The notes below the pieces were generated by a model that was given only the letters and a program-made list of their open reading frames with translations, was not told the origin of the DNA and did not search any database. 64,000 nucleotides of DNA from Isoetes taiwanensis (Eukaryota; Streptophyta; Lycopodiopsida; Isoetales; Isoetaceae): positions 12,813,836 through 12,877,835 of the forward strand of contig JAJEKV010000014.1 of assembly GCA_021234155.1 (NCBI GenBank). Direction: 5' to 3'. Within the stretch, counting starts at the first letter, position 1, and every line of letters starts with the position of its first letter. Shown piece by piece: positions 30,184 through 41,758 of the stretch. The translations under genes and the position numbers were made by a program.

Positions 30184-32080
30184 AACATCCTAAAAGGTAA
30201 AACAGAACAGGCGACTTTGGATATAGATGGCCTATTAAATTTAGTTAGAGATATTTATGAAAAAAAGGCGCTGATAGCATGCCAATCATGGCCTCAAACG
30301 TGGATCTATATTTAGAGGATGAGGTTAAAGATATCCTGGTCAATATGGCAAACAACAAAGCGCATGATTCTGATGGCAGGGGCGGACAGAGAACGATTTT
30401 CATCCTCACAAGAATACTGAACATGTGTATCAGGCAAGGGATGCCAGACAATTGGAGGATAAATCGTGTCCATCCAATTTACAAATCTGGAGACAAGAAA
30501 GTGGCTACCAATTATAGAACTATCTTAATTGGCAAAGACTTTTTTTGCAAAGATCCCGGCAGTTTTCTTTGGAGAATAGACCGAAAGCACTTGGGCGTAA
30601 GAGGAAGGAAAACGCTCCGTATACCGCAGCGAGGTTTAAAAGATCATAACACACCGGACCATGCGCTTACATCGCTGGTGCTTGTAGAAAAAGCCAAATT
30701 TCCCAACATCAAGACTTTTACATTGCCTTTATCGATTTTGCAAAAGCATTCGACATACCCGATCCAGGGAAAACTGGGTGAAAGGATGGCACGCCTTTTG
30801 GTGTTCCAATGGAAATCGAGATGCAATCTCCCAATATACTGCAGAAGGCTTGATTAAGCTTTCATGTAAAGTTAACACGCTTATAAAAGCACCATTGAGT
30901 GCGCCAGGGATGCCCGTTGTCTCCTACGCTATTTGGCATCTTTATAGATGAGCTTGAAGACCTGGGTCAAGGAGTGGTCTCCGACCGATCGAGAATAGGT
31001 ACATACATTGTGCAATTACTTCTATACGCAGATGATGTGGTGTTAGTGGCAAATAAAGAGCACATCCTACAAAAGCATTTGCAATGCCTAGAGTCTTTTT
31101 GCATGGAAAAACAGATGACAGTTAATGTGGCTAAGTCAAAGATAATGGTATTTGACACCAGAGATAGGCCAATTTTCAAATACAATGGGATGGAGTTAGA
31201 GACGTCGAGTGCTTTAAATACCTGGGGATTGATTTTTCATCCAAATACAATTGGAAAGAATGCATCAAATGCAGGGTCACGGGAAGCAAGGCGGCGTTGT
31301 ACAACATGCTTTCAAAATGCAGCAGAGCTTTTCTTACAGATTGGGGACTCAAAAAGGTACTATTTGAAACTTTAGTCCAGACCGTCTTGCTGTATGGTGC
31401 AGCAGGTCGAATCCATTCAGAAGACCTTTCTCCGCGAGGAATTAGGTATAAAGCCTCAGATCCCTTATGCAATCATGCTGGCCGAGGCTGGCCTTTTTCC
31501 AATGGAATTGGAAGCACTTTTTTCAGGCAATCAATTTTGTCAACAGGTGGGGGCACCCACCAGCATTGGATATCTTATCGAGGCCATGTTGAGCTCTCGT
31601 AAACTTCGGGATGGATGAAAGACGTCCGGGAATGGGGCACAGATGGGGTGTGGACCGATTCCAACCGGCCGAAAGTAATAAGTCGGATCTTGCGAGAATT
31701 GCTGGAGAAACTTGCAAGAGAACACTTATGGGAAGTTCCAGAAAAAGATGATGTATTACAGGGGGCCAATGTGAATCGACAATTTGAATATGGGAGCCAA
31801 GCCTATTTGAATGCGCATATCCCGCGAGGATATAAACAGATTATTGCCAAAATCTAAACAGTTCTCACATAGACTTGCAATTGAGACTGGCCGGTAGTCT
31901 AAAATCCCTGTCGAGGATCGTATTTGCAAGGTATGCGAAGAAAGTCAAATCGAGGATGAGTACCATACGTTTATACAATGCACGGCATATCACCATATCA
32001 GGGAACATTTCAACATTCAAGTGGCTGATTTTCATTCACTATTAGCGCTATCACTTATGCATTTGAGTTTATACATGAGA
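30184..32080 (+). pseudogene. LINE-D ORF2, reverse transcriptase and C-terminal zinc motif
   Basis: Fragments in several frames: NMANNKAHDSDG, NRVHPIYKSGDKKVATNYRTI, then a shifted palm A region (FIDFAKAFD-like near 30,720-30,755), RQGCPLSPTLFGIFIDELED and the active site LLLYADDVVLVA (31,015-31,050). The thumb (NGMELETSS, shifted), TVLLYGA and GIKPQIPYAIMLAEAGLFPM follow. The C-terminal CKVC...DEYHTFIQC motif is at about 31,928-31,985. At least five frame changes or stops are present. Confidence 0.75.
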
Positions 32081-32190
32081 GCGATGGATGCACATCGTTC
32101 TCTATTGTTGAAGTTGTAAAAGTTTTCAGGCTCCATGGTCTCTCGAGGCCCTACGTGAGCTAGACACATATTATTATTATTATTATTATT

Positions 32191-33532
32191 TTTAAGCCAA
32201 AGATGAAAAATTGTGTTTTGCAAAAAAGATTCCCTTATCACGGAGAGCATAAAAAAAGATTCTTTTGGCAAAAAAGAATTTTCAAAAATACCCTCATTTG
32301 GGCCTTGAAATTTGATTTCTTGGGAAACGTGCCTAGCTATATTTTTTGCAAAAACAATTCCTATCCACCCCCCCAAGCCTAGATTCCCCAGCCAATCACC
32401 CCCTTCCCCACGTGGTATACCCGGGCATGTGGGGCGGTGGAGGTACCGAGGCCCACGTGGATATAGCACGTAATTTATTAATTATATTCAATTTGTTATT
32501 TCTTTTATACCATGGGCCTCCCTTTTGAATATGTCCTGTGGGATATCTCGAACTATCTTGCCAAGAACCCTAATCTACAGAACTGCCAAGATCTGGCAAA
32601 TCTACCTTGATCAACTACCCAATCATGACCCTGAGATGTCGGATCGACCTGTAACACATCAAGAATTCATCAATTAAGCTAAAAAAAAACCTCTAGCCCA
32701 GATTTGCCAAGAACAAATACTAAACAGGGGATTTTAAAAGGGAAAAATGGCTCTGAGCGAATTTCAAGGGCTTTGAGGCTAAAGACGGATCGAATGCTTT
32801 AAAGAAAGACCGGTTCCAAGATCTTGAGCTTGAATCTGCCTTCCAGATATCAGTTTGTGCATGAATTATTAATGATTTGTGTGAATTACCTGACTGTTTA
32901 CCTTATTTGATCCTGTGCCCAAGACATAGAGCTTGGGATTACCATTATTTGCTGTGTGACCCTTTGTTGAATGAAAATCCGATCCTTGTTGAACTATTGG
33001 TGTATGATTTCTTGAACATTATGTTTTAGCACCATGGATTGTATGACAAGCTTTGCACCCTAAGCACGAGAAGTTTGGCATTATAATAGTGGCATGTGAG
33101 CATACACAACATATATTGATGATGCTCAGAGTGTTTACATAGTCTCCCAATGAAGTTTTGCACTGGCACAACTAGTTCCATAGTTTGCTCAGACTACTTC
33201 ATATTAGCATTTTTTCTTGAAGTAATTAGCATCCCACCATCTGCAAAGGCATAGACAACATTGAAATATACTCTTAAGTAGCTTTAGCATCAAAAATCAC
33301 AAGCAGATTCTCTCCAGTTTGCATTTGGCATCTATTCTTGCAAGGCAGACTTTTTTCTCTTTTGGGAAAGTGGTTAAGAATTACTATCTGAGCTTTCTGT
33401 TTGGGATTTTTTCACACAGAGTGTTGCCTTAAGCAACCTGGAGGTTCTAAACCACTGAGGTTGAAGGTTTTGCCAAAAACACCTTCAACATTTTGGAGGT
33501 TCTACCGAGATTATTTCCTAGAATTTGAACTC
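32191..33532 (+). other. Family-B LTR right part and B1 leader
   Basis: 32,191 to about 32,470 continues the LTR-like repeat (matching 50,483-50,767, including CCACGTGGATATAGCACGT). The rest, to the gag ATG, is leader. The last 260 bp (from TAGCTTTAGCATCAAAA) is shared with the B2 leader at 42,932-43,185. No gene. I could not place the LTR/leader boundary or a convincing PBS. Confidence 0.55.
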
Positions 33533-34546
33533 ATGGCTCCCAGGAGAACTAATGAAGCATCTGAACATGCTGAAGCACAGGAGAATCATGAAGCCTCTGC
33601 TGCAACACTTGGAGTGAGTATACAAGCAAATACAAATATGCCTTGTCATTACTTTGAGTTGAATATGCCAACTCATGTTCCTACTTTTGATCCAAGCATG
33701 AATGGTAACAATTTTCTTAAGACTTTTGAGGAGTACTATCAGGAATATGGACGCAAGAAAGGTTGTAAGTTTTCTGAGTTTAAAAAGTGTTTCAAAAATG
33801 ATGAGGTCAGAGCTTGGCTTGAATATGTTATGAGTCTAGGAGCTAATTCATGGGATGAATTGGTTAAGAAATTCTTGGCAAGATTTAGTAAGCTATTAGA
33901 TCCTCAGGATTTGAGTTTTGAGCTACAAACCGTTCATATTAAACATGGTGAGAGTGTGCACCGATATATGGAGAGATTTAATCTTTACCTTGTTAAATGT
34001 CAAATCAACCAGGTTCCAAACTACACCTTACACCTTGTAGCATCTTTTATCAGAGGTTTGAGCAGCAGACCAAGAGTATACAGGAAGATGCTCAAGATTC
34101 AAAAACAAGAAGGGTTTGACACAATACATAAGGCTTTTACTAAAGGCACTGAAATTGCAGACATGATTTCTTATCTTCCTGATGATATACACTCACCTCA
34201 TGATCCTTTCTTTCCAGATTATGAGCAGCAATACATGGGACCAGGACCTGTACCAGCCTATGCTGTTCAAAAAGAAAAAAATAAGACAAAAATGGAGGAT
34301 GCTGAAGGTCCTGTAGCAGATGTGAGAGCAGAAATAACCAAAGTATCTGAGGCCCTAGTTGAGGTGACCAAGCAACTTCAAGAAATGAAGAATTCCAGAC
34401 CTGAGAAAAGAATATACCCACCTTGTGCTCACCGTTCGAGAAACACTCACTCATCTGACTACTGCTGGCATAGGCCTTGTACAAAATGTGGTAAAAAGGG
34501 CATTTTGGTAAGGAATGCCCTGTTTGTGCAATTTGCAAAGCAGTAG
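33533..34546 (+). pseudogene. B1 gag
   Basis: The ATG at 33,533 (MAPRRTNEASEHAEAQ) starts a frame that is in phase with 44 extra codons upstream. The start is chosen because B4 also has ATGGCTCC at this site after a conserved leader. The capsid region includes CHYFELNMPTHVPTFDPSM, FLKTFEEYYQEYG, NSWDELVKKFLARFSKLL and HRYMERFNLYLVKCQ. The C-terminal part is charged. The first knuckle begins PCTKCGKKG, but one missing base (GGTAAAAAGGGC, against GGTAAAAGAGGGC in B3) shifts the frame before GH..C, so both zinc knuckles are lost and the protein ends early at 34,546. Confidence 0.75.
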
Positions 34547-36673
34547 GACATTATGAGAATAGATGTAGTGTAAAAGAGTATTTTTCTAGGCAAGAAAATT
34601 CTAAATCCAATGACTAAAATGCTTCTATTATTTGTGCAAGAGATAGAAGAACAGGAGGAAATCATGGCTGTACATATGAGAGGTATGAATAATGCAAAGA
34701 AGAAAGAGCCAGCACAAACCAGTGAGGATGTTAATGCTGTAAGACATAGAGAAGTCGAGCAAAACATGGTTGTACCTCCTCCCCCTGTTCAAAAATATTT
34801 GAAAAAAGATAAAGAAAGTGAGGACTTTGAGTATTTACTTAAGAACTCTAAAATTAGTATTGACTTGTTGACTCTGCTCAAGATAGCTCCATCTTACAGG
34901 AAGAAGGTTCTGAATTTGACCAAAGAAGATGAGTTTGTTTTAACCAATCATATCGAGGAGCATATGCTTACTCAGGAAGATTATGACCCAGGAGCTTTTA
35001 CTTGTGTTGCCAGAATGGGCAAAAATATCTTGACCAAGGTCCTTTTAGATGGAGGATCACCTCTTAATGTGATGCCCCATCACATTATGAGAATGTGTGG
35101 CCTTGAGATAGTTAAGAAAGCTCCAATGGTCTTAAAATCCTTCTTAAACACCAAAATCAGTCCTATGGGGATAGTTAGCAATGTGCCAATTGATGTAGAA
35201 GGAATAGTTGTTGCTGCTAACTTTGTTGTTGTTGCTTTTGAAGGAGTAGCATTAGAGGAAAAATGAGATCACATTTTGTCCCATTAAGGGATGCTTAAAA
35301 TGCCATGTCAGCTTTTTAAACTGTCCAATAAAAGAAGAGCTCCAGTATATCTCATTCCAGTATTATGTGGCAGCCTGTAATTAATGCAGTTGCAACTAAC
35401 TTCTGTAGTATCATTTTTTCATTATAACTTTTGATCCAGAACTCCGATTCAAAAACTTTTTATAGCAATGGGTTCGTCTTCACAAGATCTATCTAGTGAG
35501 AACCCATTCATACATCTTTTACGATATAAATATATAAGAAATAAGCAAAAAATCATATTTGTTTAAGGTTAATGCATATGACCATATTGAAATACATCAT
35601 AACCATATATCATTGGAAATATCTTTTCATTCCGCATCTAATGCAACAAACGCCGCAACATTTTGACAAGTGGATCAAAAGTTATAGGGGAAAAACAACA
35701 GCAATGAAGTTGTTGGTGCTGCATTAATTGCAGTTAATAGAGGGTAGCCATTCCATTGGAGGATTCTTATGGGGATAAAATGAGATCTCAAATTTCCTCT
35801 AATGAGGAGAAATCAGATATTTATGATTTTCTTTTGGGAAGGAAATGGCTGACTACAGTTGATGCCAGGCTTGTGTGGTCAAAAGGAGAATGCACTATTT
35901 CCAATAGTAAAAGAAGGGTGACACTCTACAACAAGGTAGGTGAATTTGAAGCCTTAAACTTCATTGAAGAAGACATTTTGCTGTCAAATCCCTGTGGAGA
36001 GTCTGAGCTGAATAAAAATGATCTAATGCTGAGCTCAGAATTCTCTGTGCAAGTAACTCTGCGAAAACAAGAAAATTTTGCTTGCTTATGGTTTGATGGT
36101 GGTGTCTCTAAAAGATTAAGTGTGGCTTCCTCTGCTGCTATTCTTAAAGATTCTTCTAATAGATTGCTTGCAAAAGTAGGCAGAATTTTTCCTAATGCAA
36201 CCTCAAATATGGCAGAATACAAGGCTCTGATATCAGGCGTTCAAAAAGCAAAGAATTTGAATATTAATGAAATTGTTATTTTTGGAGACTCTTAGCTCGT
36301 TTGCATGCAAATATTGGGGGAATACCAGGCAAAAAATGAAGACATGATCTTACTTAGGAATCAAGCTATGGGAGAATTGCGAAATTTCAAGACTTGGAGA
36401 CTATGTCACATGCCAAGGGAGCATAATTGTGAAGCTGATGCATTGCGCAGAAGTGTTCTGCTTGAGCATTTGGCTGAGGGAGCAATTCAAGAAGAAGACC
36501 TAGAGAAAAAGGACCTGCAACGACTCTATCCCATTTTGGTAATGAATGCAAGTGAGGAGAAACAGGTAAAGGAAGTTAAACTAAACAAAAAAGGTCTAGA
36601 CAGAGTTTTATATGTTGGTGATTTGTTCAAAGTAGAGGATGAGTCTTTTGTGACCAAGTTTTTTGATGAATGA
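34547..36673 (+). pseudogene. B1 protease and upstream RNase H, split by a MITE
   Basis: After the gag break the frame from 34,610 gives a charged linker (VVPPPPVQKYLKKD) and an aspartic-protease block VLLDGGSPLNVMP at about 35,040-35,080 (DGGS instead of DTGS/DSGS). The MITE at 35,250-35,804 interrupts it. On the far side come SDIYDFLLGRKWL and then an RNase H domain from about 36,085: LWFDGGVSKR, NMAEYKALI, VIFGDS and NCEADAL carry the four acidic residues. A TAG follows FGDS (where B2 and B3 read GDAQ or GDSQ). The frame closes at the TGA in FFDE*KDIF (36,671-36,673). This RNase H precedes the RT. Confidence 0.75.
35250..35804. mobile_element. 555-bp MITE with long imperfect TIRs in B1
   Basis: Left end CATTAGAGGAAAAATGAGAT, right end the reverse complement of CATTAGAGGAAATTTGAGAT. 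The similarity continues about 35-40 bp, and further inverted pieces (ATAACTTTTGATC / GATCAAAAGTTAT) lie inside. Removing it restores exactly the sequence seen in B3, so no target duplication is left. No coding capacity. Family unassigned. Confidence 0.75.
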
Positions 36674-37478
36674 AAAGATATCTTTGCCAGGGACTATGAT
36701 GAATTGGTTGGTGTTGATAAAAGAATATGTGAGTTTGAAATAAAAATCAAAGAGGGTATGAAGCCAGTGGTTCAAAAGCTTAGAAGAATTAATGCATCTT
36801 TGCTTGGCCTGATTAAAGAGGAATTATACAAAATGAAAGATGTTGGTGTGATATCAGAGATTGTAAATCCTGAATGGTTGTCTTACATTGTGCTAGTTGA
36901 AAAAAAAAAAAATCATAAGGATTTGCATTGACTATAGGGACTTGAATAAAGCCACCATTAAAGATTGCTACCCTTTGCCTTTTTTAGAAGAAGTTTTACA
37001 TGCTGTTGCAGGCAAAGAAATATATTCTTTCTTAGATGGTTTCTCAGGTTTCAATCAAATAAGCATAAAGGAGGAAGATCAGACGAAGACCTCTATCATT
37101 ACACCATGGGGAACATTTGCAATGAGGAGGATGCCCTTTGGATTAATGAATGCTTCAGCAACCTTCCAAAGGGCCATGGATACCATTTTCAAGGATATGC
37201 CCCCAACTACATTTCGTGTCTTCTTGGATGATCTTTGTTTAGGTACCTCTTTCAAAGACCATTTTGATTCTCTAACAAAGTCATTTGCCTTATGCAGAAA
37301 AGGAGGTGTCAGCCTAAACCCAAAGAAATGTGTTTTTCTATGCTCAAGTGGAGACTTGCTGGGGCATGAGGTGTCTACAAAAGGCATTCAGGTAGCAGAA
37401 GCTAAAATTGAGGCTTTTGAAGAAGCTTGCCCCTCCCAAAACTCTCAAAGAGGTAAAAAGTTTCATGGGAATGGCTAA
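36674..37478 (+). pseudogene. B1 reverse transcriptase, N-terminal to palm
   Basis: KDIFARDYDELVGVDKR, KPVVQKLRRINASLL, then after a one-base excess in an A-run near 36,901 IIRICIDYRDLNKATIKD, SFLDGFSGFNQI, PWGTFAMRRMPFGLMNA and the active site FRVFLDDLCLG (37,216-37,248). Sequence stops at 37,478 where the Helentron-like pair begins. RT motifs are of the Tat/Athila side of plant Ty3/gypsy in style (inference). Confidence 0.8.
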
Positions 37479-39008
37479 TGGCATTTACCTTCGTTTCACA
37501 GAATGGAAGGTAAATAAAGTTCTAGAACTACGAAGATAGTTAGTTGGTTAGTTAATTAGTTGTTTTCCCTTCCCTATTTATTTTCTTTCATGTTCCTTTG
37601 TTCTTCATCAGCTTCTCATGTTAGCATCTCCTCCTTAGGGTTTGGTCCGGCACTTCTGGTTACCGATTGCAGTCTACTAAAGCTTTTATGCTTTCAGTGC
37701 TACCCGCGAAGTTTCCTTAGTATTTCGTCCACACCCAACAATTCCTTTCCTTTTGAAGCTACGGCTATGCAACAGTCCGGCTATACAACAATCTCTGCTT
37801 AGCAAAGTTCTTTAGTGCTTCCGATTCAGGTCTGCAATAAGTTTTTGGTGTTTAATACCACTACCCACAGAGTTTTCCCTCTTTAATGCTACGGTTTTGA
37901 GATTGGGTTCACTGTGCAAAGATTCTTACCAGAGGCCCTTTAAGTGCATCGTGCTGTTGGCTATGGCTCCAAAACTTAATCCCAAGCTTAAGAAGAAGCA
38001 TGCCACAAATGCAGAACAAGTTCCAGCATGGGTTAAAGCCATGGAGAACAGGTTGGAGGCTAAAATAGTTGATTTGAATGGCTCTAAGGCTGGAATCATT
38101 GCAGCTTTAGAATCCAAAATCTCTTCTCTGCAAGAAGAGATTCGGCGAAAGAGCAGGAAATCAAGAGCCCCTATCTTAAAATATCATGAGAATATCAGAC
38201 AATTTGATTTCTTGAATCAATTAGAGGACGTGTTTGAGGATTGGAATGCCATTTGCAGTTGCACATGCTTTTGGACGAAGCAACCAAAGCCATCATTGAT
38301 AAAGGTAATTCCTTAATTTCTAACAGAAAAAATTTAATCTGTATCACAGATAGAGAAGGTTCAAGAGTTGCAAGATTCTATGAAATGGATGGTTTAACTC
38401 TTTCTGATGTAGAAAATCACTCTGAAGTGGGTGTTCTACTCTTTTAAGGGTGTTGCTTTGGTCTCTGATCGGTGGTGAGTCTGTAAAAGCCCAGTATTCT
38501 GTGTCGGTTTTAAGACTCTGTTTTTTCTTCAGCATAATTTAATAAATTTCAGTTGTTTAAGTTGATGTATAAGGTTGCCTGCTGGTTTCTGTAAGAGGCA
38601 GAGCTTCACAAGAAAGTTTAAAGAATGGAGTTTTAAATGCTTTGGGTTCTCTGTGTATGTTTTCGATGTCATAACTTACTCCTCTGTATTCGCTTTGGTA
38701 ACAAGTTCCACCTTGACCTTGGTGCCTCATAAGTCTTTAGTTATGTTTACCTTGTATCTATATCTTTGCGCTTTCCACCATGGGTTGTTGTGTTTGATCC
38801 CCAATGGAAGTTCTTTTATCCCTCAAAATTTTTGCCTTTTCCAGTATATCTTGACTCTGGGCTCTTGCTTAGATTGACATTATTTGTTCTGCCTCTTTGT
38901 CAGCATTCTTGCCCATGTCTATTCGTAGTAGTTCTAGAAATGGCATTTACCTTCGTTTCACAGAATAGAAGGTAAATAAAGTTCTAGAACTACGAAGATA
39001 GTTAGTTG

Positions 39009-39039
<31 letters not shown>

Positions 39040-39691
39040 GTTTTCCCTTCCCTATTTATTTTCTTTCACGTTCCTTTGTTCTTCATCAGCTTCTCATGTT
39101 AGCATCTCCTCCTTAGGGTTTGGTCCCACCCACCCACCCTTCCTTATTTGATGTTGCATACTTGGTTGATATAATTTGGTATTGGTTGATGCCCTCCCTC
39201 ATGCCATGGACAGAGGCCCTCGTGCCTGGTTGGAGGCCCTCGTGCCTGGATGGACCTCTAGTGGTTTTTGTTTTCTTTGTTGTATTTTGCAGAAAACAGG
39301 TCGAGAGCATGTAGAAAATGATTTGGGATTTTGGTTGAGCAGGTCATACTCTAGTCACTTGTTGAAGACTAATAGGAAAAGCAATGCAAACATGGAGTTT
39401 TATTCCATTATTCATTGTATTTCATACCCGACAAGGCTGGTGAGCATGAGGGTATAGCATATTGTACTCGGTTATAACTTTGGGCACTAGCATAAGTTAG
39501 TGATGCCATTATGGTTAGGGTTTTTCCTCGAAAACCTGTGAGGGCGAGGTTTTTTAATCCCGATCATAATGGTATTACTAACTCGCTAGCATGTACCTGC
39601 AGCATGTACTTTTTCTTGGTTATTATGGAGATGCCCATGAGCATAGCATAGCATTCAGCATTCTTGCCCATATCTATTCGTAGTAGTTCTA
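37479..39691 (-). mobile_element. Tandem pair of Helentron-like non-autonomous elements
   Basis: Unit A is 37,479-38,936 and unit B 38,937-39,691. Both start (plus strand) ATGGCATTTACCTTCGTTTC and share about 170 bp, including a GTTA/TTAG microsatellite. Both end with the same 36 bp (CATTCTTGCCCAT..CTATTCGTAGTAGTTCTAGAA). Interiors differ. Read on the minus strand: 5' subterminal repeat TTCTAGAACTAC...GAATAG, its inverted copy near the 3' end, then a hairpin (ATTTACCTTC/GAAGGTAAAT) at the terminus. Removing the pair restores the B2 reading GGCTA-GTTTTTTG with no duplication. This matches the known Helentron/HINE (DINE-1-like) plan. No helicase is present. Confidence 0.65.
37963..38316 (+). 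pseudogene. Unrecognised basic/coiled-coil ORF in Helentron-like unit A
   Basis: The ATG at 37,963 gives MAPKLNPKLKKKHATNAEQV, an amphipathic stretch (AMENRLEAKIVDLNGSKAGI, ALESKISSLQEEIRRKSRKS) and KYHENIRQFDFLNQLEDVF, about 118 residues. The MAPK start and coiled coil recall a truncated retroelement gag N-terminus, but I recognise no family. It is carried only by unit A, not B, so it looks like captured DNA. Confidence 0.4.
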
Positions 39692-40998
39692 GAAGTTTTT
39701 TGAGAATGTATGTCCTCATTTCTCACACACTATAAATCCAATTTCTAACCTAAAAAATGTTGGAAAATTCTCTAAAAATGAAAGCAAGCACATTTTGGTT
39801 GATTGGAATAAAGAGTGTCAAGAATCCTTTGATAAAATCATCAATGCTATCTGCCATTCTATTCTGCTAAAAACTCCAGACTTAGAAAAGCCTTTCAAAG
39901 CCTATATTAGTGTCACTAAAAGGGCAATTGGTGTGGCATTGCTGCAAGAAGACCATGTTATTGCTTTTGCCAGCAAAATGTGGTCTGATACTGAGTTAAG
40001 ATACCCCAGGCTGGAGAAAAGTGCAGCTGCATTAATGTTTCTGATAGAGAGACAAGGTCATCTGCTACAAAATAACCAAACTCAAGTCTACATGAGGCAA
40101 AATTCCTTATCTCTCCTTTTTGCAAAAAAACAGCCTAAAGCCAAGTTATGTAGATGGGCTTGCAAAGTTCAGGCTTTCAACATTATAGTCAAAGTTGTGA
40201 ATCTAGTTGAAAATCCCAACTCTTATTTGCCCTATGTTCTATTTGAGCACGAGGATCAAGAAGGTTTAAATGATGTTGATTGTGTTATTAATCTGATTGC
40301 TTTTCATGCAAAAAACTTGGACTGGCAAATCGATATCAGGAATTATCTTGAAAACAATGAGTTGCCAAAAGACTTAAGTAGCAGTCAGAAAAGGAGATTC
40401 AAGGAGAAGTGCAAAAAGTTCATATTTGACAAAGAGGGAGTGTTGCTAAGGTGTGTGGATCCTGAAGAAGCAAAAATGATCATTGAGGCTTGCCATGAAG
40501 GCATTTATGGTGGACACTTTGCTGCTGACACAACTGCCAAGAAGACCTTAAGGTCAGGATATTTTTGGCCCAGTCTTTTCAAAGATTGCTATAATGTTAT
40601 AAAATTTTGTCATAAATGCCAAATCTTTGGCAAAGGGGCATTACAACCAGCCCCTCTCACTGCCATAACTTGTCCAGGGCCGTTCCAAACATGGGGACTT
40701 GATTTCATAGGTCCACCCTCTTCAGCTCAGCATCAGTTTATACTTGTGGCCACATATTACTTTACCAAATGGGCTGAGGCAGTTCCTCTTGGAGAAGCAA
40801 ATGCATACACCACATCAAGATTTCTTCATGAAAACATCTGTGCTCGATTTGGAATCCCTTTAAAAATTATCTCTGATAGGGGAAGTCAGTTCATGAGCCA
40901 ACTATTGCCTTACTGCTAGCTACTTTAAAAGTCACACACACCAAAAGCTCAGCATACTATCCTCAAGGTAATGGTCAAGCCGAGTCAACCAACAAGGT
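39692..40998 (+). pseudogene. B1 RT connection, degenerate RNase H and integrase core
   Basis: From VDWNKECQESFDKI a gypsy-type RNase H region follows: KAYISVTKRAIGVALLQ (SVTK where DAS is normal), RYPRLEKSAAAL (Glu kept), QVYMRQNSLSLLF (no TDH). The integrase has HHCC (CHEGIYGGHF, CHKCQIFG), Asp in LDFIG, Asp in SDRGSQFMS, and the Glu region GQAESTNK in another frame. A one-base deletion at about 40,901 (CCAACTATTG against CCAAACTATTG in B2) ends the frame at 40,919. The same deletion is in B3. Confidence 0.8.
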
Positions 40999-41393
40999 AT
41001 TGAAGCATAGTTACGAAAAACGAAAACGAAAGTAAAACGGCTAGTCATTTTTTGAAAACGGAAAACGAAAATGGCAAAAAAATGACAAAGTGCTCAGAAG
41101 ATACAGTAAGGTCATTTTACTAGAAAATGCTATTAGTTTACTCAAAAACAACATAATAAGAACTCTTGTAGTCATAATAAAAACAACTAACATGATTGAA
41201 AATGTTTATATATGATTATACTCACTTCATAGTTTTTGCTATGACCCAATTCATATCCTTATTTTGCATGTGTTATCGCTTGAAAATTTGTAGTTTTCTC
41301 GAAACAGGATGGCCAACAAAAGGAGAACAACAGAGGTAGGAATTTCTCTGAAGAATGCGGTCAACAAGCTTGGCAAGCTTCAACATCGGTACT

Positions 41394-41590
41394 TGGAGCC
41401 TCAATATTGCAAGGTCTAGTGTATCTGCACCATGAATGCAGCAGAGATCCCATTGCTTAGGCCACAAAATATCCTCCTTGATGATGATTTTGAAGCTCTC
41501 ATAGCTGACTTTGGCATTGCAAGGCTCATAGATAATGGCACAATATCCTCATTTACAGGCTGCAGCTACTTGAAGATCACCAGTATTCCT
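41394..41590 (+). pseudogene. LRR-receptor-like kinase fragment, catalytic to activation loop
   Basis: ILQGLVYLHHECSRDPIA in one frame, then after a shift and a short gap NILLDDDFEALIADFGIA followed by RLIDNGTISSFTG. This is the VIb-VIII part of a plant receptor kinase. The HRD loop is missing (a TAG and indel fall there), but the Asn of the catalytic loop and the DFG motif are visible. The fragment is without start or regulatory domain and lies inside a TIR element, so it is captured host DNA. Confidence 0.8.
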
Positions 41591-41593
41591 TGA

Positions 41594-41758
41594 AAGTGGT
41601 GATGCTATGGAAGCATACTTGAACAGAGTTATGTCATGTGATATGAACAAATTAGTGGATGAAACTATTTCTAAAGATGCAATGGCATTGGAATCAGCAA
41701 GTAAAGTACTTAAAATTGCTGCCATGTGCCTATCTGACCAAGTATTACTTCTGTGTTG
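41594..41758 (+). pseudogene. Receptor-like kinase fragment, C-terminal lobe
   Basis: ESGDAMEAYLNRVMSCDMNK, LVDETISK, then ASKVLKIAAMCLSDQ, resembling the last helices of LRR receptor kinases (the usual continuation with RP.M is absent). It follows the activation-loop fragment after deletion of the intervening lobe. A stop follows at 41,756. Confidence 0.65.

Larger units (their letters stand above)
28237..32190 (+). mobile_element. LINE-D: non-LTR retrotransposon inserted in the B1 LTR
   Basis: ORF1, in-frame TAG, ORF2 and a (TTA)n tail at about 32,168-32,190. The host repeat reads CATGCTCATTTTAAGCC uninterrupted at about 50,471-50,487. Here CATGCTCATTT precedes the element and ATTTTTAAGCC follows it, giving a 4-5 bp ATTT-type duplication that blends with the tail. 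Only 24 bp precede the ORF1 ATG. Confidence 0.85.

Noticed and set aside
37479-39123. The two ~170-bp repeats as LTRs of a small LTR element
   Set aside because: They do not start TG/end CA, there is no PBS, PPT or target duplication, and both units also share 3' ends, which fits tandem Helentron-like elements better.
41394-41758. A receptor-kinase gene in the intergenic space
   Set aside because: Only two short pieces with frame breaks and no HRD loop, enclosed in a TIR element within the gypsy integrase.
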